From: Microtetraspora sp. NBRC 16547
GTDB lineage: Bacteria > Actinomycetota > Actinomycetes > Streptosporangiales > Streptosporangiaceae
Direction: 5' to 3'
NCBI RefSeq assembly: GCF_030268965.1
Contig: NZ_BSSE01000001.1
Coordinates: forward strand, 507,796-571,795
Length of the DNA stretch: 64,000 nt
The translations under genes were made by a program, and so were the position numbers. Every line of letters begins with the position of its first letter. Position 1 is the first letter of the stretch. Below are positions 10,198 to 18,400 of the stretch, piece by piece. Below the pieces are notes generated by a model. That model was not told the origin of the DNA. It saw nothing but the letters and a program-made list of their open reading frames with translations, and made no database searches.

Positions 10198-10977
10198 CTA
10201 CTTGGGCTGGAAGCGGATGCCGCCGTCGAAGCGGATGACCTCGCCGTTCATGTAGTCGTTCTCGATCAGGCTGCGGACGAGCTGACCGAACTCCGAGGCC
10301 CGGCCCATGCGCTTGGGGAACGGCACGGGCGCGGCCAGCTTGGCCTTGAACTCATCGGCGTTCTTGTCACCGATCTTGCCGTAGATCGGGGTGTCGATGA
10401 TGCCGGGGGCGATGGTGAGCACGCGGACCCCGATGGCGGCCAGGTCACGGGCGGCGGGCAGGGTCATGCCGATGATGCCGCCCTTGGAGGCGGAGTAGGC
10501 CACCTGGCCGGTCTGCCCCTCGATGCCCGCGACGGACGCGGTGTTGACGACCACGCCGCGCTGGCCGTCGGCGTCCGCCGGCTCGGTCTTCGCCATCGCC
10601 GCCGCGCCGATGCGCATGAGGTTGAAGGTGCCGATCAGGTTGACGTCGATGACCTTGCGGTAGGACGCGAGGTCGTGCGGCGAGCCGTCCCGGTTGACCG
10701 TACGGCAGGCCCAGCCGATGCCGGCGCTGTTGATCACCGCGCGCAGCGGCTTGCCGGTGGCCACCGCGGCGTCGACCGCCGCCTGCACCGACGCCTCGTC
10801 GGACACGTCCGTCTGCGCGAACACGCCGCCGAGTTCGTCGGCGAGCGCCTTGCCCCGCTCGACGTTGAGATCGGCGATGACCACGGTCGCGCCGATGCCT
10901 GCCAGCTCGCGTGCCGTCGCCTCACCGAGGCCGCTGGCACCGCCCGAGATGATCGCTGCTGCTCCGTTGAGATCCAT
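10198..10977 (-). CDS. SDR-family 3-hydroxyacyl-CoA dehydrogenase-like oxidoreductase
   Basis: 259 residues. Short-chain dehydrogenase with the SGGASGLG nucleotide-binding loop, NSAG motif (INSAGIG), catalytic YSASK and the APGIIDTP loop. The whole pattern resembles type II 3-hydroxyacyl-CoA dehydrogenases (HSD17B10-like), which fits the downstream crotonase. NAD is the expected cofactor because ADLN follows the first alpha-beta unit. First gene of the two-gene operon. Confidence 0.88.
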   Translation of the reverse strand: MDLNGAAAIISGGASGLGEATARELAGIGATVVIADLNVERGKALADELGGVFAQTDVSDEASVQAAVDAAVATGKPLRAVINSAGIGWACRTVNRDGSPHDLASYRKVIDVNLIGTFNLMRIGAAAMAKTEPADADGQRGVVVNTASVAGIEGQTGQVAYSASKGGIIGMTLPAARDLAAIGVRVLTIAPGIIDTPIYGKIGDKNADEFKAKLAAPVPFPKRMGRASEFGQLVRSLIENDYMNGEVIRFDGGIRFQPK

Positions 10978-11010
10978 AGCCGGACCTTAACGCGACAACC
11001 GAATGAAGTT

Positions 11011-11355
11011 CTACTCAGGGTGGGTCAAAATAGCCGTGTCCACGTCCGGGTAGACCTTTATCCGGCGATCGAGGCCGGTCGTCCGCAGGATGCGTGCCAC
11101 CGGCGGCTGCGGCGCGGCGAGGCAGACGCCCCCGCCCTCGCTCGTGGCGAGCCGCCACGCCTCGATCAGCACGCTCAGCCCGCTGGAGTCCATGAAGGAC
11201 AGGGCGGCGAGGTCCAGGACGATGGTCGCGCCGTCCTGCATGATCGCGTCGCGTACCTCGTCGCGCAGTATCGGCGCGGTGAACAGGTCGAGCTCTCCCG
11301 CGACCGCCACGACGACGGCGCCGGAGAGCGATCGACGCGCGAGCCGCAACTTCAT
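11011..11355 (-). CDS. STAS-domain anti-anti-sigma factor
   Basis: 114 residues from ATG 11355, chosen because AGGAGG lies 6 nt upstream; an in-frame start 8 codons earlier lacks this. A single STAS domain: GELDLFTAP near the start and the phosphorylation-site motif FMDSSGLSVL. These proteins sequester an RsbW-type kinase when their serine is unphosphorylated, releasing a sigma factor. A SpoIIE-type phosphatase (768-2993) is a candidate partner. The link is inference. Confidence 0.87.
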   Translation of the reverse strand: MKLRLARRSLSGAVVVAVAGELDLFTAPILRDEVRDAIMQDGATIVLDLAALSFMDSSGLSVLIEAWRLATSEGGGVCLAAPQPPVARILRTTGLDRRIKVYPDVDTAILTHPE

Positions 11356-11417
11356 GGTGGACCTCCTCAGCGACGCCACTTTACTTCGACATCACCGTGG
11401 GTGAAGTTCACGAACCT

Positions 11418-11469
11418 GATCTAAACGGCTGATCTGAACGGCTGATGTGAACGCCTGGTCTAAACGGCC
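11418..11469. repeat. 13-bp tandem repeat, four imperfect copies
   Basis: Units at 11418, 11431, 11444 and 11457 follow the pattern GATCTGAACGGCT. They fill the gap upstream of the STAS gene, and the last unit includes the cbiO stop codon. Confidence 0.75.
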
Positions 11470-12209
11470 GGAACCGCGAAGCCGTACGGCAACTCGAGCC
11501 GGTGGGCGGCGAGCAGGTCCGGATCGGACAGCAGCGCCCGGGTGGGGCTGTCGGCGGCGATCACGCCGCCGGACAGGATGAGCGACCGCTCGCACAGCTC
11601 CAGCGCGTACGGGAGGTCGTGCGTCACCATCAGCACCGTCACATCCAGACTTTTCAGGATCTCGGCGAGTTCGCGGCGTGCGGCCGGGTCGAGGTTGGAC
11701 GACGGCTCGTCCAGCACGAGGATCTCCGGCTCCATCGCGAGCACCGTGGCCACCGCCACCCGCCTCCGCTGGCCGAACGACAGGTGATGCGGCGGCCGGT
11801 CGATCGCGTCCAGCATGCCGACGCGTTCGAGGGCGACCCGCACCCTCCGGTCGAGCTCTGCGCCGCGCATCCCGAGGTTGGCCGGGCCGAACGCGACGTC
11901 CTCGCGGACGGTCGGCATGAAGAGCTGGTCGTCCGGATCCTGGAAGACCAGGCCCACCCTGCGCCGGATCTCCTTCATCGTGTCCGCCCGCACGGCCAGC
12001 CCCGCCACGCGGACCGAGCCGTGCCCGGCGGTCAGAATGCCGTTGAGGTGCATGACCAGGGTCGTCTTGCCCGCACCGTTGGGCCCGAGGAGGGCGACCC
12101 GCTCCCCCCGCCCGATCGTGAGGTCCACCCCGAACAGCGCCTGGGTGCCGTCCGGGTACGCGTAGGCCAGACCGCTGACCTCAAGCGAGGGAATGGGGTG
12201 AGATGTCAA
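11460..12209 (-). CDS. cbiO: ECF metal transporter ATPase (CbiO/NikO)
   Basis: 249 residues from TTG 12209. The start overlaps the cbiQ stop by four bases (TTGA), implying translational coupling. ABC ATPase motifs: Walker A GPNGAGKTT, Q-loop FQDPDDQLF, signature LSFGQRRR, Walker B ILVLDEPSSNLDP and H-loop VTHD. It powers uptake through CbiQ and the CbiM substrate-binding subunit. The operon order is cbiMN-cbiQ-cbiO. Nickel rather than cobalt is likely, because the promoter carries a Nur-type box and no B12 genes are nearby. Confidence 0.9.
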   Translation of the reverse strand: MTSHPIPSLEVSGLAYAYPDGTQALFGVDLTIGRGERVALLGPNGAGKTTLVMHLNGILTAGHGSVRVAGLAVRADTMKEIRRRVGLVFQDPDDQLFMPTVREDVAFGPANLGMRGAELDRRVRVALERVGMLDAIDRPPHHLSFGQRRRVAVATVLAMEPEILVLDEPSSNLDPAARRELAEILKSLDVTVLMVTHDLPYALELCERSLILSGGVIAADSPTRALLSDPDLLAAHRLELPYGFAVPAV

Positions 12210-12970
12210 GAAAGGCTCCAGGAGAGTACGGCCATCGCGGCGGCGAGACCGGGGAGCAGCCCCGCGACGCCCCACTGCCGAAGCGATGCCGACAGGTCAC
12301 GAATCATCGGCATCTCACCGGTATACCCGCGACTCAGCATCGCGAGGTGCACGCGCTCGCCCCGTTCGTAGGAGCGGATGAACAACGCGCCCGCCGACTT
12401 GGCCAGCACCGGGATCTGCCGGACGTCCCTGGCCACGAACCCGCGCGACTCGCGGGCGACCCGCATGCGACGCATCTCATCCATGATCACGTCCATGTAG
12501 CGCAGCATGAACATGGCGATCTGCACCAGGAGCTGGGGCAGCCGAAGCCGCTGCGCGCCGAGCAACATCATCCGCGGCTCGGTGGTGGCCGCGAGCAGGA
12601 TCGACGCGACCACGCCCAGGGTGGCCTTGGCCAGGATGTTCCACGCCGCCCACAGGCCCTCCGCGCTGAGCGACACGCCGAGGACCTCGACCCGCTCGCC
12701 CAGCCCGATGATCGGGATCGCGACGGCGAAGAGCACGAACGGCACCTCGATCACCATGCGGCGCAGGACGAAGCCCGGCGGCACCCGCCCGGCGGCGGCG
12801 ACCGCCGCCAGCATGAGCGCGTACGCGCCGAAGGCCCAGAAGCTCTCCCTCGGCGTGGCGACCACGGCGACGGCGAATCCGGCCGCCGCCAGCAGCTTGC
12901 ACTGCGGCGGCAACCGGTGCACCACCGTGTCGCCGGGCCGGTAGAGCTGGTGATGGTGGCCCGCGCTCAC
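12206..12970 (-). CDS. cbiQ: ECF transporter transmembrane T-component (CbiQ/NikQ)
   Basis: 254 residues from GTG 12970. Multiple hydrophobic helices and the coupling-helix signatures typical of the T-component: MRRMRVARESRG and a second Arg-rich segment ERGERVHLAMLSRGY, which contact CbiO. The N-terminal stretch MSAGHHHQLY is His-rich. It follows the CbiM-CbiN fusion after 58 bp and overlaps cbiO. Confidence 0.9.
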   Translation of the reverse strand: MSAGHHHQLYRPGDTVVHRLPPQCKLLAAAGFAVAVVATPRESFWAFGAYALMLAAVAAAGRVPPGFVLRRMVIEVPFVLFAVAIPIIGLGERVEVLGVSLSAEGLWAAWNILAKATLGVVASILLAATTEPRMMLLGAQRLRLPQLLVQIAMFMLRYMDVIMDEMRRMRVARESRGFVARDVRQIPVLAKSAGALFIRSYERGERVHLAMLSRGYTGEMPMIRDLSASLRQWGVAGLLPGLAAAMAVLSWSLS

Positions 12971-13028
12971 GGCCGGGCCGGCCCTGCCGTACGCCCTGCC
13001 GTACGCGCTGCCCGGCTCACGCGCGTGT

Positions 13029-14051
13029 TCACGCGGCGGCCTTCTCCCGGTTGCGTCGCCGCACCGTGGAGAAGACCGCGCCTCCGGCCAGGACGGTCAG
13101 CCCGACCCCGGCGACACCGGCGATGCCGAGGGACAGCCGCTCGTTCTCCATGCCCTTGACGCCGTAGTCCGCGAGCGGCCAGTGCCCCACGCCGCTCTCC
13201 TTCTCGTGGACGTCGAAGCCCTTGTCCGCGGCCACCCGCTCCAGACCGTCGGGCGAGCTGGAGGCGTAGAAGGACACCACACCGGCGAGCAGCACGGCGA
13301 TGAGACCGCCGCCGACCAGGATGGGCCGCAGGCCGCCCTTCGGCGCGGGAGCCGGCTCCTCGACCGGGACCTCGCCATCGGCGGTCCGCAGCACCAGGCG
13401 CCGGGCCAGTCCGGCGGCGCCGTACACCAGGTCGGGCCGCACGGCGAGGACGCTGCTGATGGTCAGCGCGGTGATCAGGCCCTCGCCGAGGCCGATCAGG
13501 ACGTGCACGCCGCCCATCGCCGCGGCCACCGCCGCGAGGTCGATCGGCGCGGTCCCGCCGATCCAGAACAGCGCGGTGAAGACGAGCGCCGACACCGGCA
13601 CGGACACCGCCGCCGCGACGAACGAGCCGACCACCACGGCGGTGCGGCTGCGCGGCGCGCTCCGCGTGATCAGGCGGAAGACCGCCCAGCCGACGACCGT
13701 CGTCACGATGGCCATCAGCGTGATGTTGATGCCGAGCGCGGTCAGCCCGCCGTCGGCGAAGAAGAAGCCCTGCACCAGCAGGACCACCGCCACGCATAGG
13801 ACCGCGGTGTACGGCCCGACGAGTATCGCGGCCAGCGCTCCTCCGAGCAGGTGTCCGCTGGTCCCGGCGGCGACGGGGAAGTTGAGCATCTGGACGGCGA
13901 AGATGAACGCCGCGACGAGCCCCGCCATCGGGGCCGTGCGGTCGGTCAGCTCGTTTCGTGCGCCCTTGAGGCAGACAGCCACGCCCGCGGCAGCGAAGAC
14001 CCCTGCCACGAGTGAAACGGGAGCGTTGAAGAACCCATCGGGTACATGCAC
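13029..14051 (-). CDS. cbiM: CbiM-CbiN fusion, substrate-binding component of a Ni/Co ECF transporter
   Basis: 340 residues. The mature N-terminus MHVPDGFF carries the metal-chelating His and Asp of CbiM/NikM. Six or more membrane helices follow (about residues 5-235), then a linker with PVEEPAPAP, one TM helix, a small extracytoplasmic domain (VSFYASSSPDGLERVA and the conserved ADYGVKG) and a last TM helix; this last part is the CbiN/PDGLE domain. Fusion of the two subunits is common in actinobacteria. Transcription should start from the promoter at 14082-14109. Confidence 0.9.
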   Translation of the reverse strand: MHVPDGFFNAPVSLVAGVFAAAGVAVCLKGARNELTDRTAPMAGLVAAFIFAVQMLNFPVAAGTSGHLLGGALAAILVGPYTAVLCVAVVLLVQGFFFADGGLTALGINITLMAIVTTVVGWAVFRLITRSAPRSRTAVVVGSFVAAAVSVPVSALVFTALFWIGGTAPIDLAAVAAAMGGVHVLIGLGEGLITALTISSVLAVRPDLVYGAAGLARRLVLRTADGEVPVEEPAPAPKGGLRPILVGGGLIAVLLAGVVSFYASSSPDGLERVAADKGFDVHEKESGVGHWPLADYGVKGMENERLSLGIAGVAGVGLTVLAGGAVFSTVRRRNREKAAA

Positions 14052-14081
14052 GGCAAGCCTCCGAAATGCGCGTCTGCCACA

Positions 14082-14120
14082 ACTTTAGGACATGGCCTAG
14101 CAGTTGCAAGCAATTCGCAT
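14082..14120 (-). promoter_or_regulatory. promoter of the cbiMQO operon overlapped by a Nur-type box
   Basis: Reading the minus strand, TTGCAA (14109-14104) is a -35 and TAAAGT (14087-14082) a -10, separated by 16 bp. On the plus strand, TTGCAA (14104-14109), five bases and TCGCAT (14115-14120) match the Nur operator form of two TTGCAA-like half-sites spaced by five. The box covers the -35, as expected for repression by nickel-bound Nur. The glycosyltransferase stop codon touches the box. Confidence 0.6.
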
Positions 14121-15916
14121 TAACGGCGGCGGAACAGCCTCCGAAGGACGGTGAACGGCGTCACAACGCGCACAGACGTGCTGAGTCTGCGGTTGACCGC
14201 CGTGGCGTAGGGCCGGGCGCTCCACCGGGCCAGGCCGCTCCACCAGGTCACCGGCGGCGGCAGATGCCCCAGATCGCCGATCTTGACGGGGAACCGGACG
14301 GGCGGCCCACCCACGTCGAGTTCGAGGTAGGCGTCCCAGGTCCCGGCAGCCGGCCACCGGATCACCGATCGAAACGTTCTCGGCCCTGTCGCCAGGGCCG
14401 TCGTGCGCCACTCCCGGCCCGACCGCCGCTCGCGCCAGATCAGGTGGCGCACGGTCATCGCGGCGGGCTCACCCGCCACCTCGACGACGCCGTCCACGCG
14501 GAGCCGGTCGCGCAGCCACCCCGTTCCCGCCAGCCTTACGGACGCGGGGACCCGGGCCGTGTGGCCCCCGATGTCCACGCTGAGGTTGCCGTACTGCCGG
14601 GTGAGGTACGGCAGGGCGACGACGCCGGAGGAGAACCGCGGCTCCGGGCGGTCCAGGCCGGGCACCCGCTCGCCCCCGAGCCGGGCGAGCCTCCGCACGC
14701 CCTCGCAGTCCACGGTGGCGTAGACGTCCCACATCCCACTCGGAAGCGCGGCCACCGGGATCGACACGCTGAACAGGTCGGCCACCCCGGTGATCGGAAC
14801 GCGCCGCTCACGGCGGGAGGTGCGCTCCCGCAGCAGGAGGCCGGCCTCCCCCTGGAGCCCGTCCAGAGCGACGTGCCCGCCGATCACCAGGCGGTCGCCG
14901 TCCCATTCCAGCGTGGTCAGGCGGTGGCGGAGGGCGGCGGTCTCGACGCGGGCCAGCCGTACGAGCCGGTCGAGGTCGTGCAGGGACTCGGCGCGCATCC
15001 GGTCGGTGGGCCCAAGGCGCTCGATCACGCCCTCGGTGAGCCATTCGGCGCAGATGTCGGCGGCCTCGATGGCGATCTTCTCGCGGTCGGCCGCGTCGGC
15101 GGCCAGGAGGGGGGCTCCGAGCTGGCCGAACACGTCGAGCCTGAAATGCCGCAACAGCAGGTGGTCGCGAAGGGGGCCGGGCGGGATGTGCCGGACCATG
15201 GTCCCGATGGGGACGCGGGCCATCCGCAGCCAGGCGAGCGGGTCGCGGCTCCCCACCTCCTGCATGACGCTGGTGCCGTCCGGCCGCGAGACCAGGTGAT
15301 AGCAGTCGTGGTCGGAGACGACCGAGATCACGTCAGCGTGACAGTAGGCGTGGGCCGTGAACACCATGTCCTCGCCCACACGCAGCGTCTCGTCGAACCG
15401 GATGCCGTGCCGGTCGATCATGTCGCGCCGGAAGAGCTTGAAGCAGAGCAGGCTGTTGTAGACCGTGCTCTCCAGCAGGGTGACCCGGTCGGCGTTCTCC
15501 CGGAACATCGACTCGGGCGCCCTGCGACCGTGGCCGACGATCTTGCCGAGGACGATGTCGGCCCCGTTGCGGTCGGCCGTCGCGAGCATCCGGCTCAGCG
15601 CCTCCGGCCCGAGGTAGTCGTCCGCGTCACAGAAGAAGACGTACCGGCCGCGAGCATGGGCGAGAGCGCGGTTGCGAGGGCTGCCGGGGGTTCCCGAGTG
15701 ATCCTGGTAGATCACCTTGATCACGTTCGGATGGTGGGCGGCGTACAGGTCCAGGAGCGATCGGGTGTCGTCGGCGGATCCGTCGTCGACGACGATGATC
15801 TCCTTGCTGACGCGCTGGATCAGCAGGGTGACGAGGCAACGGTCGAGGTACGCGCGGCAGTTGTACGTCGGCACCAGGATGCTGACGTCGACCGGGCACT
15901 CGCTCTCCGTTTCCAT
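14120..15916 (-). CDS. GT2-family glycosyltransferase with long C-terminal region
   Basis: 598 residues. Residues about 10-220 are a GT-A domain: VSILVPTYNCRAYLDRCL, the nucleotide-binding VVDDGSADDT and the metal motif FCDADD; VGEDMVF is the likely catalytic-base region. The remaining 370 residues are mostly beta-rich repeats resembling the accessory domains of TarP/TarS-like wall polymer glycosyltransferases. A role in decorating a cell-wall polymer such as teichoic acid is plausible but inferred. No signal peptide or TM helix is seen; the basic C-terminus (TVLRRLFRRR) could bind membrane. Confidence 0.8.
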   Translation of the reverse strand: METESECPVDVSILVPTYNCRAYLDRCLVTLLIQRVSKEIIVVDDGSADDTRSLLDLYAAHHPNVIKVIYQDHSGTPGSPRNRALAHARGRYVFFCDADDYLGPEALSRMLATADRNGADIVLGKIVGHGRRAPESMFRENADRVTLLESTVYNSLLCFKLFRRDMIDRHGIRFDETLRVGEDMVFTAHAYCHADVISVVSDHDCYHLVSRPDGTSVMQEVGSRDPLAWLRMARVPIGTMVRHIPPGPLRDHLLLRHFRLDVFGQLGAPLLAADAADREKIAIEAADICAEWLTEGVIERLGPTDRMRAESLHDLDRLVRLARVETAALRHRLTTLEWDGDRLVIGGHVALDGLQGEAGLLLRERTSRRERRVPITGVADLFSVSIPVAALPSGMWDVYATVDCEGVRRLARLGGERVPGLDRPEPRFSSGVVALPYLTRQYGNLSVDIGGHTARVPASVRLAGTGWLRDRLRVDGVVEVAGEPAAMTVRHLIWRERRSGREWRTTALATGPRTFRSVIRWPAAGTWDAYLELDVGGPPVRFPVKIGDLGHLPPPVTWWSGLARWSARPYATAVNRRLSTSVRVVTPFTVLRRLFRRR

Positions 15917-16005
15917 CGTGAATCATTATGTGACGACGGCCCGGTTCACGGGATGCCAATGGGCAGCTCTTGACCTTTCACCCCGAGTCTCACCCCGCAT
16001 CCCGT

Positions 16006-16262
16006 ACGGCGGGTCGCGCCCACAGTTCGTCCTCATCCACGTAACGGTGAAGAACATCGGCGACCAAGCCCGGCCGTTCGCCGGAGACGCGCAGAAACTC
16101 CTCGACGCCGCGGGCAAGGAGTACTCCGCCGACTCCGAGATGGCGATCCACCTCGGCAACTCCAAGAGTCTCTACGAGCAGGTCAACCCGGGAAACTCGG
16201 TACGCGGTGTCGCCCTGCTGACCTGCGGTGACGACTTCGCGGGTCCCCTGATTCGGCATTGA
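16006..16262 (+). pseudogene. DUF4352-like fragment
   Basis: From about 16006 the frame encodes FVLIHVTVKNIGD, DAQKLLDAAGKEYSAD and NPGNSVRGVALLT, matching the core of the DUF4352 immunoglobulin-like domain found in secreted actinobacterial lipoproteins. No signal peptide, lipobox or start codon with a ribosome-binding site precedes it, and the C-terminal strand is lost. It is read as a truncated remnant. Confidence 0.55.
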
Positions 16263-16394
16263 CGTCGAGAACCCTGTTTTGAGTGCGACCGAAACACCGC
16301 GGACACATGACCAGGCACTTTACGAACCCCCGACAAATGGGTCTTGACGGCGGAAATTCGATCATGACAAACTGCGCGGCAGTGCCCGTATCCC

Positions 16395-16400
16395 TATAAT
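16395..16400 (+). promoter_or_regulatory. consensus -10 hexamer for the 16.4-19.3 kb cassette
   Basis: A perfect TATAAT lies 26 nt before the ATG at 16427, with AGGGGAAAG as ribosome-binding site between. No convincing -35 is at 16-18 bp. The neighbourhood (16270-16420) is unusually AT-rich for this genome. Confidence 0.55.
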
Positions 16401-16426
16401 CCGGCCATCCGTTAGGGGAAAGTCAC

Positions 16427-17179
16427 ATGGCGCATTTATCAACGGTCCGCGCGATTGATGACACTCTCATCCAACTCGAAGTCGAAGGTGTCGAAAAAGA
16501 CATACTGAACTCATGGTGTGGCCACGTACGCTACATCCCGAAATACGGGAGCCGTAACACGACGGCCGACATGTGGGCACTCGAACTCGCCCCCATGTCC
16601 TCGCTCGGCTCGGGGGTGCACTCGGTCGGCGGGCGGGAACGTGAACGCTTCTCCCTGGCCGGTGGCGAGCTCGTCATCTACGACTGCACCGAACCCAACG
16701 ACGCCCGATGGGCCGCATGGCTCGGCCCGTGGCACATGGCGCACGGGATGTTCTACGCCCCCACGTGGGAGACGGCCGACATCGTCGAGGTCTTCAGCAG
16801 GGTGGCCTGGAACGACACGCCCGAGGGCATGACCGCCGACCCCGGGCAGCGATTCGACCTGTCGATGGCCATGTACATGCAGACCGTCGCGGGCGTCGGG
16901 ACCTTGGAGGTCCAGTCCAAGCGGACAGCCGCCGAACTGATCCCGAAGTGGCGCGGTTACGAGGCCACCGCGGGCGAGATCTGGCGGCTCGAGGCCGTGC
17001 CCGATGCCGAGGCGCAGCCGCTGCTCATGGTCACCGATTCCGCCGTGGTGACCCTGACCCCTTGGGACGCACCCCGGGAAGCACGGCCGGGCGTCTCGGT
17101 CCGCGCGGCCGGGATCGCGCCGGAGGATGCCGCGGCCACCTTCCTGACCAAGGTCAAGCGCCTCGACTGGAGGGCCTGA
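16427..17179 (+). CDS. unrecognised 250-residue protein, first gene of a redox/secretion cassette
   Basis: I do not recognise a family. The protein has no signal peptide or TM helix, one Cys in SWCGHVRYIP and another in VIYDCTEPND, and many Trp residues (MWALEL, RWAAWLGPWHMAHGMFY, EVFSRVAWND). Two halves show a loose internal similarity: IPKYGSRNTTADMWALELAP and IPKWRGYEATAGEIWRLEAV both contain a Lys/Tyr-Trp-x-Leu-Glu pattern, suggesting a duplicated domain. It is followed after 1 bp by the thioredoxin-like gene, so it is probably translated with it. Its place suggests a role in maturation or use of the exported Cys-rich protein. Confidence 0.7.
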   Translation: MAHLSTVRAIDDTLIQLEVEGVEKDILNSWCGHVRYIPKYGSRNTTADMWALELAPMSSLGSGVHSVGGRERERFSLAGGELVIYDCTEPNDARWAAWLGPWHMAHGMFYAPTWETADIVEVFSRVAWNDTPEGMTADPGQRFDLSMAMYMQTVAGVGTLEVQSKRTAAELIPKWRGYEATAGEIWRLEAVPDAEAQPLLMVTDSAVVTLTPWDAPREARPGVSVRAAGIAPEDAAATFLTKVKRLDWRA

Positions 17180-17180
17180 G

Positions 17181-17690
17181 GTGGATCCGACGTCGGCCGC
17201 GGTGATCGTGCTCGCCATCCTGGTCGCCCTGCTGTTCGCGGCCGGAGCGGGCCTCTATCGCCGGGTGCGTGAGCTGGAGCTGGCCACCTACAACGGCGTC
17301 GGCGTCCGCTTCGGCGCGGGGCAGGATGAGCAGGCGCGGTCCGCCGTCACGACGCCGGACGGCACGACTTTCGTCGTGAAGATCAACCGGCAGTGCCCGA
17401 TCTGCGACGAACTCCTGCTCGCCATCGGCAAGCTGGCTCCCGGGCTCCCCGCCGACCACTCCTTCGCCGTGGTCTCCGACGATCCGGGATTCGACAAGAG
17501 CCTCCCCAGCGAGGTCCGGGTCATCAAGGACCCCGCGATCTGGCGGTCGATCACCGTGCCCTACACGCCCGCTCTCCTCGTCGTCGGAGCGGATGGGCTG
17601 GTGGCGTTCACGACCCCGGTGGGGTCCGGCGACGCGCTGGTGGACGTCGTAGAACGAACAGTGGCGATACGAAGGGAAGTAAAGGCGTGA
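17181..17690 (+). CDS. membrane-anchored thioredoxin-like protein (MauD-like)
   Basis: 169 residues from GTG 17181. One N-terminal TM helix (AVIVLAILVALLFAAGAGLY) anchors a thioredoxin-fold domain with active site CPIC (QCPICDELL) and a cis-Pro loop VPYTPALLVV. The layout matches MauD, the disulfide-handling protein needed for methylamine dehydrogenase light chain. It lies directly before a gene for a Cys-rich exported protein and overlaps it by four bases (GTGA). It probably forms or isomerises that protein's disulfides. Confidence 0.8.
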   Translation: MDPTSAAVIVLAILVALLFAAGAGLYRRVRELELATYNGVGVRFGAGQDEQARSAVTTPDGTTFVVKINRQCPICDELLLAIGKLAPGLPADHSFAVVSDDPGFDKSLPSEVRVIKDPAIWRSITVPYTPALLVVGADGLVAFTTPVGSGDALVDVVERTVAIRREVKA

Positions 17691-18214
17691 CGATCATCGG
17701 TCAGGAGAAATCGATTTTCGACCAGATCCCGAGCGCGCAGGACAGGCCCGAAGAGGCGCTCCCGTCCCGCATGGCCACGCTCAACCCACGTTGGAGTCGC
17801 AGACGGATGTTCGGCATGGCGCTCGGCGCGGTGACGGCGGCCGGGCTCGGCGCCCTGGACCTGCTGCCGGGAGCCCGTCCGCGCAGCGCGGCTGCCGTGG
17901 TCTACACGAGCATCTGGACCGACAGCTGCCGCGGGTACGCCAACGCGAGCTCGGTCTGCAGTCCTTCCAGCGCGTTCTACGGTCCCGGCAACTGCACCAC
18001 CGGCAACTGGCACCGGGACAACGGCGACACCGGCACCTGTTACAGCGCCAAATACACCTCGAAATCGTCCACCTGCGACGGCCGCAACGCATGGCGCTGG
18101 AACGGCGGCAGCACCAGCAGCCTGAAGCGTAAATGCTCCGACGGCGAGTATTACTACATCAGCTGCGGCAGCACGGGCACCACCCGGTTCTCGATCTGCC
18201 GGACCGCGATCTAG
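17687..18214 (+). CDS. twin-arginine exported Cys-rich protein (MauA-like)
   Basis: 175 residues from GTG 17687. An N-terminal region ends in a twin-arginine signal (WSRRRMFGMALG, hydrophobic core AVTAAGLGALDLL, cleavage near ARPRSAAA). The mature part of about 110 residues is Gly/Ser/Thr/Tyr-rich and has eight Cys, an even number that could form four disulfides, plus four Trp. The twin-arginine export, the Cys content and the adjacent MauD- and MauE-like genes recall methylamine dehydrogenase light chain, but that has twelve Cys and its partner MauB and the TTQ-forming MauG are absent here. Function unknown. Confidence 0.75.
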   Translation: MTIIGQEKSIFDQIPSAQDRPEEALPSRMATLNPRWSRRRMFGMALGAVTAAGLGALDLLPGARPRSAAAVVYTSIWTDSCRGYANASSVCSPSSAFYGPGNCTTGNWHRDNGDTGTCYSAKYTSKSSTCDGRNAWRWNGGSTSSLKRKCSDGEYYYISCGSTGTTRFSICRTAI

Positions 18215-18382
18215 GTGCGTACCACGACGGCCTCCCTCCGCCTGCTCGCACCGGGCCTGGCCCTGATCGCGGCGGGGGAGGCGGCCGTGCTCGCGGCGCG
18301 GGCGCTCGGCGCCGGCACGACCGGCTTCACCTGGCTGGTCGCGGCCCTGGTCGCCGGGTTCTCGCTGTCGGGCTCTGTTTGA
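18215..18382 (+). CDS. two-helix membrane segment ending at an in-frame TGA
   Basis: 55 codons from GTG 18215, immediately after the TAG of the Cys-rich gene. It encodes two hydrophobic helices (LLAPGLALIAAGEAAVLAARAL and a second one ending AALVAGFSLSGSV) and stops at TGA 18380-18382. The reading frame continues after the TGA straight into the membrane protein at 18401-18943. The pair therefore looks like one gene split by a nonsense codon, or two separately translated subunits. Confidence 0.5.
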   Translation: MRTTTASLRLLAPGLALIAAGEAAVLAARALGAGTTGFTWLVAALVAGFSLSGSV

Positions 18383-18400
18383 AGCCTCAACAGCGCCTGG

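Noticed and set aside
12967-14109. A 380-codon minus-strand frame overlapping cbiM
   Set aside because: Arg/Gly-rich shadow frame; the CbiM-CbiN frame beside it has clear membrane helices and motifs.
14052-14120. Cobalamin riboswitch upstream of cbiM
   Set aside because: Only about 30 nt separate the likely transcription start from the ATG, too little for a B12 riboswitch, and no B12-box is seen.
14121-15973. A 635-codon plus-strand frame opposite the glycosyltransferase
   Set aside because: Antisense shadow of the GT2 gene; no recognisable domain and Arg/Val/Gly/His-rich composition.
17687-18214. True methylamine dehydrogenase light chain
   Set aside because: Only eight of twelve expected Cys, no heavy-chain gene and no MauG; only the maturation-gene context is shared.
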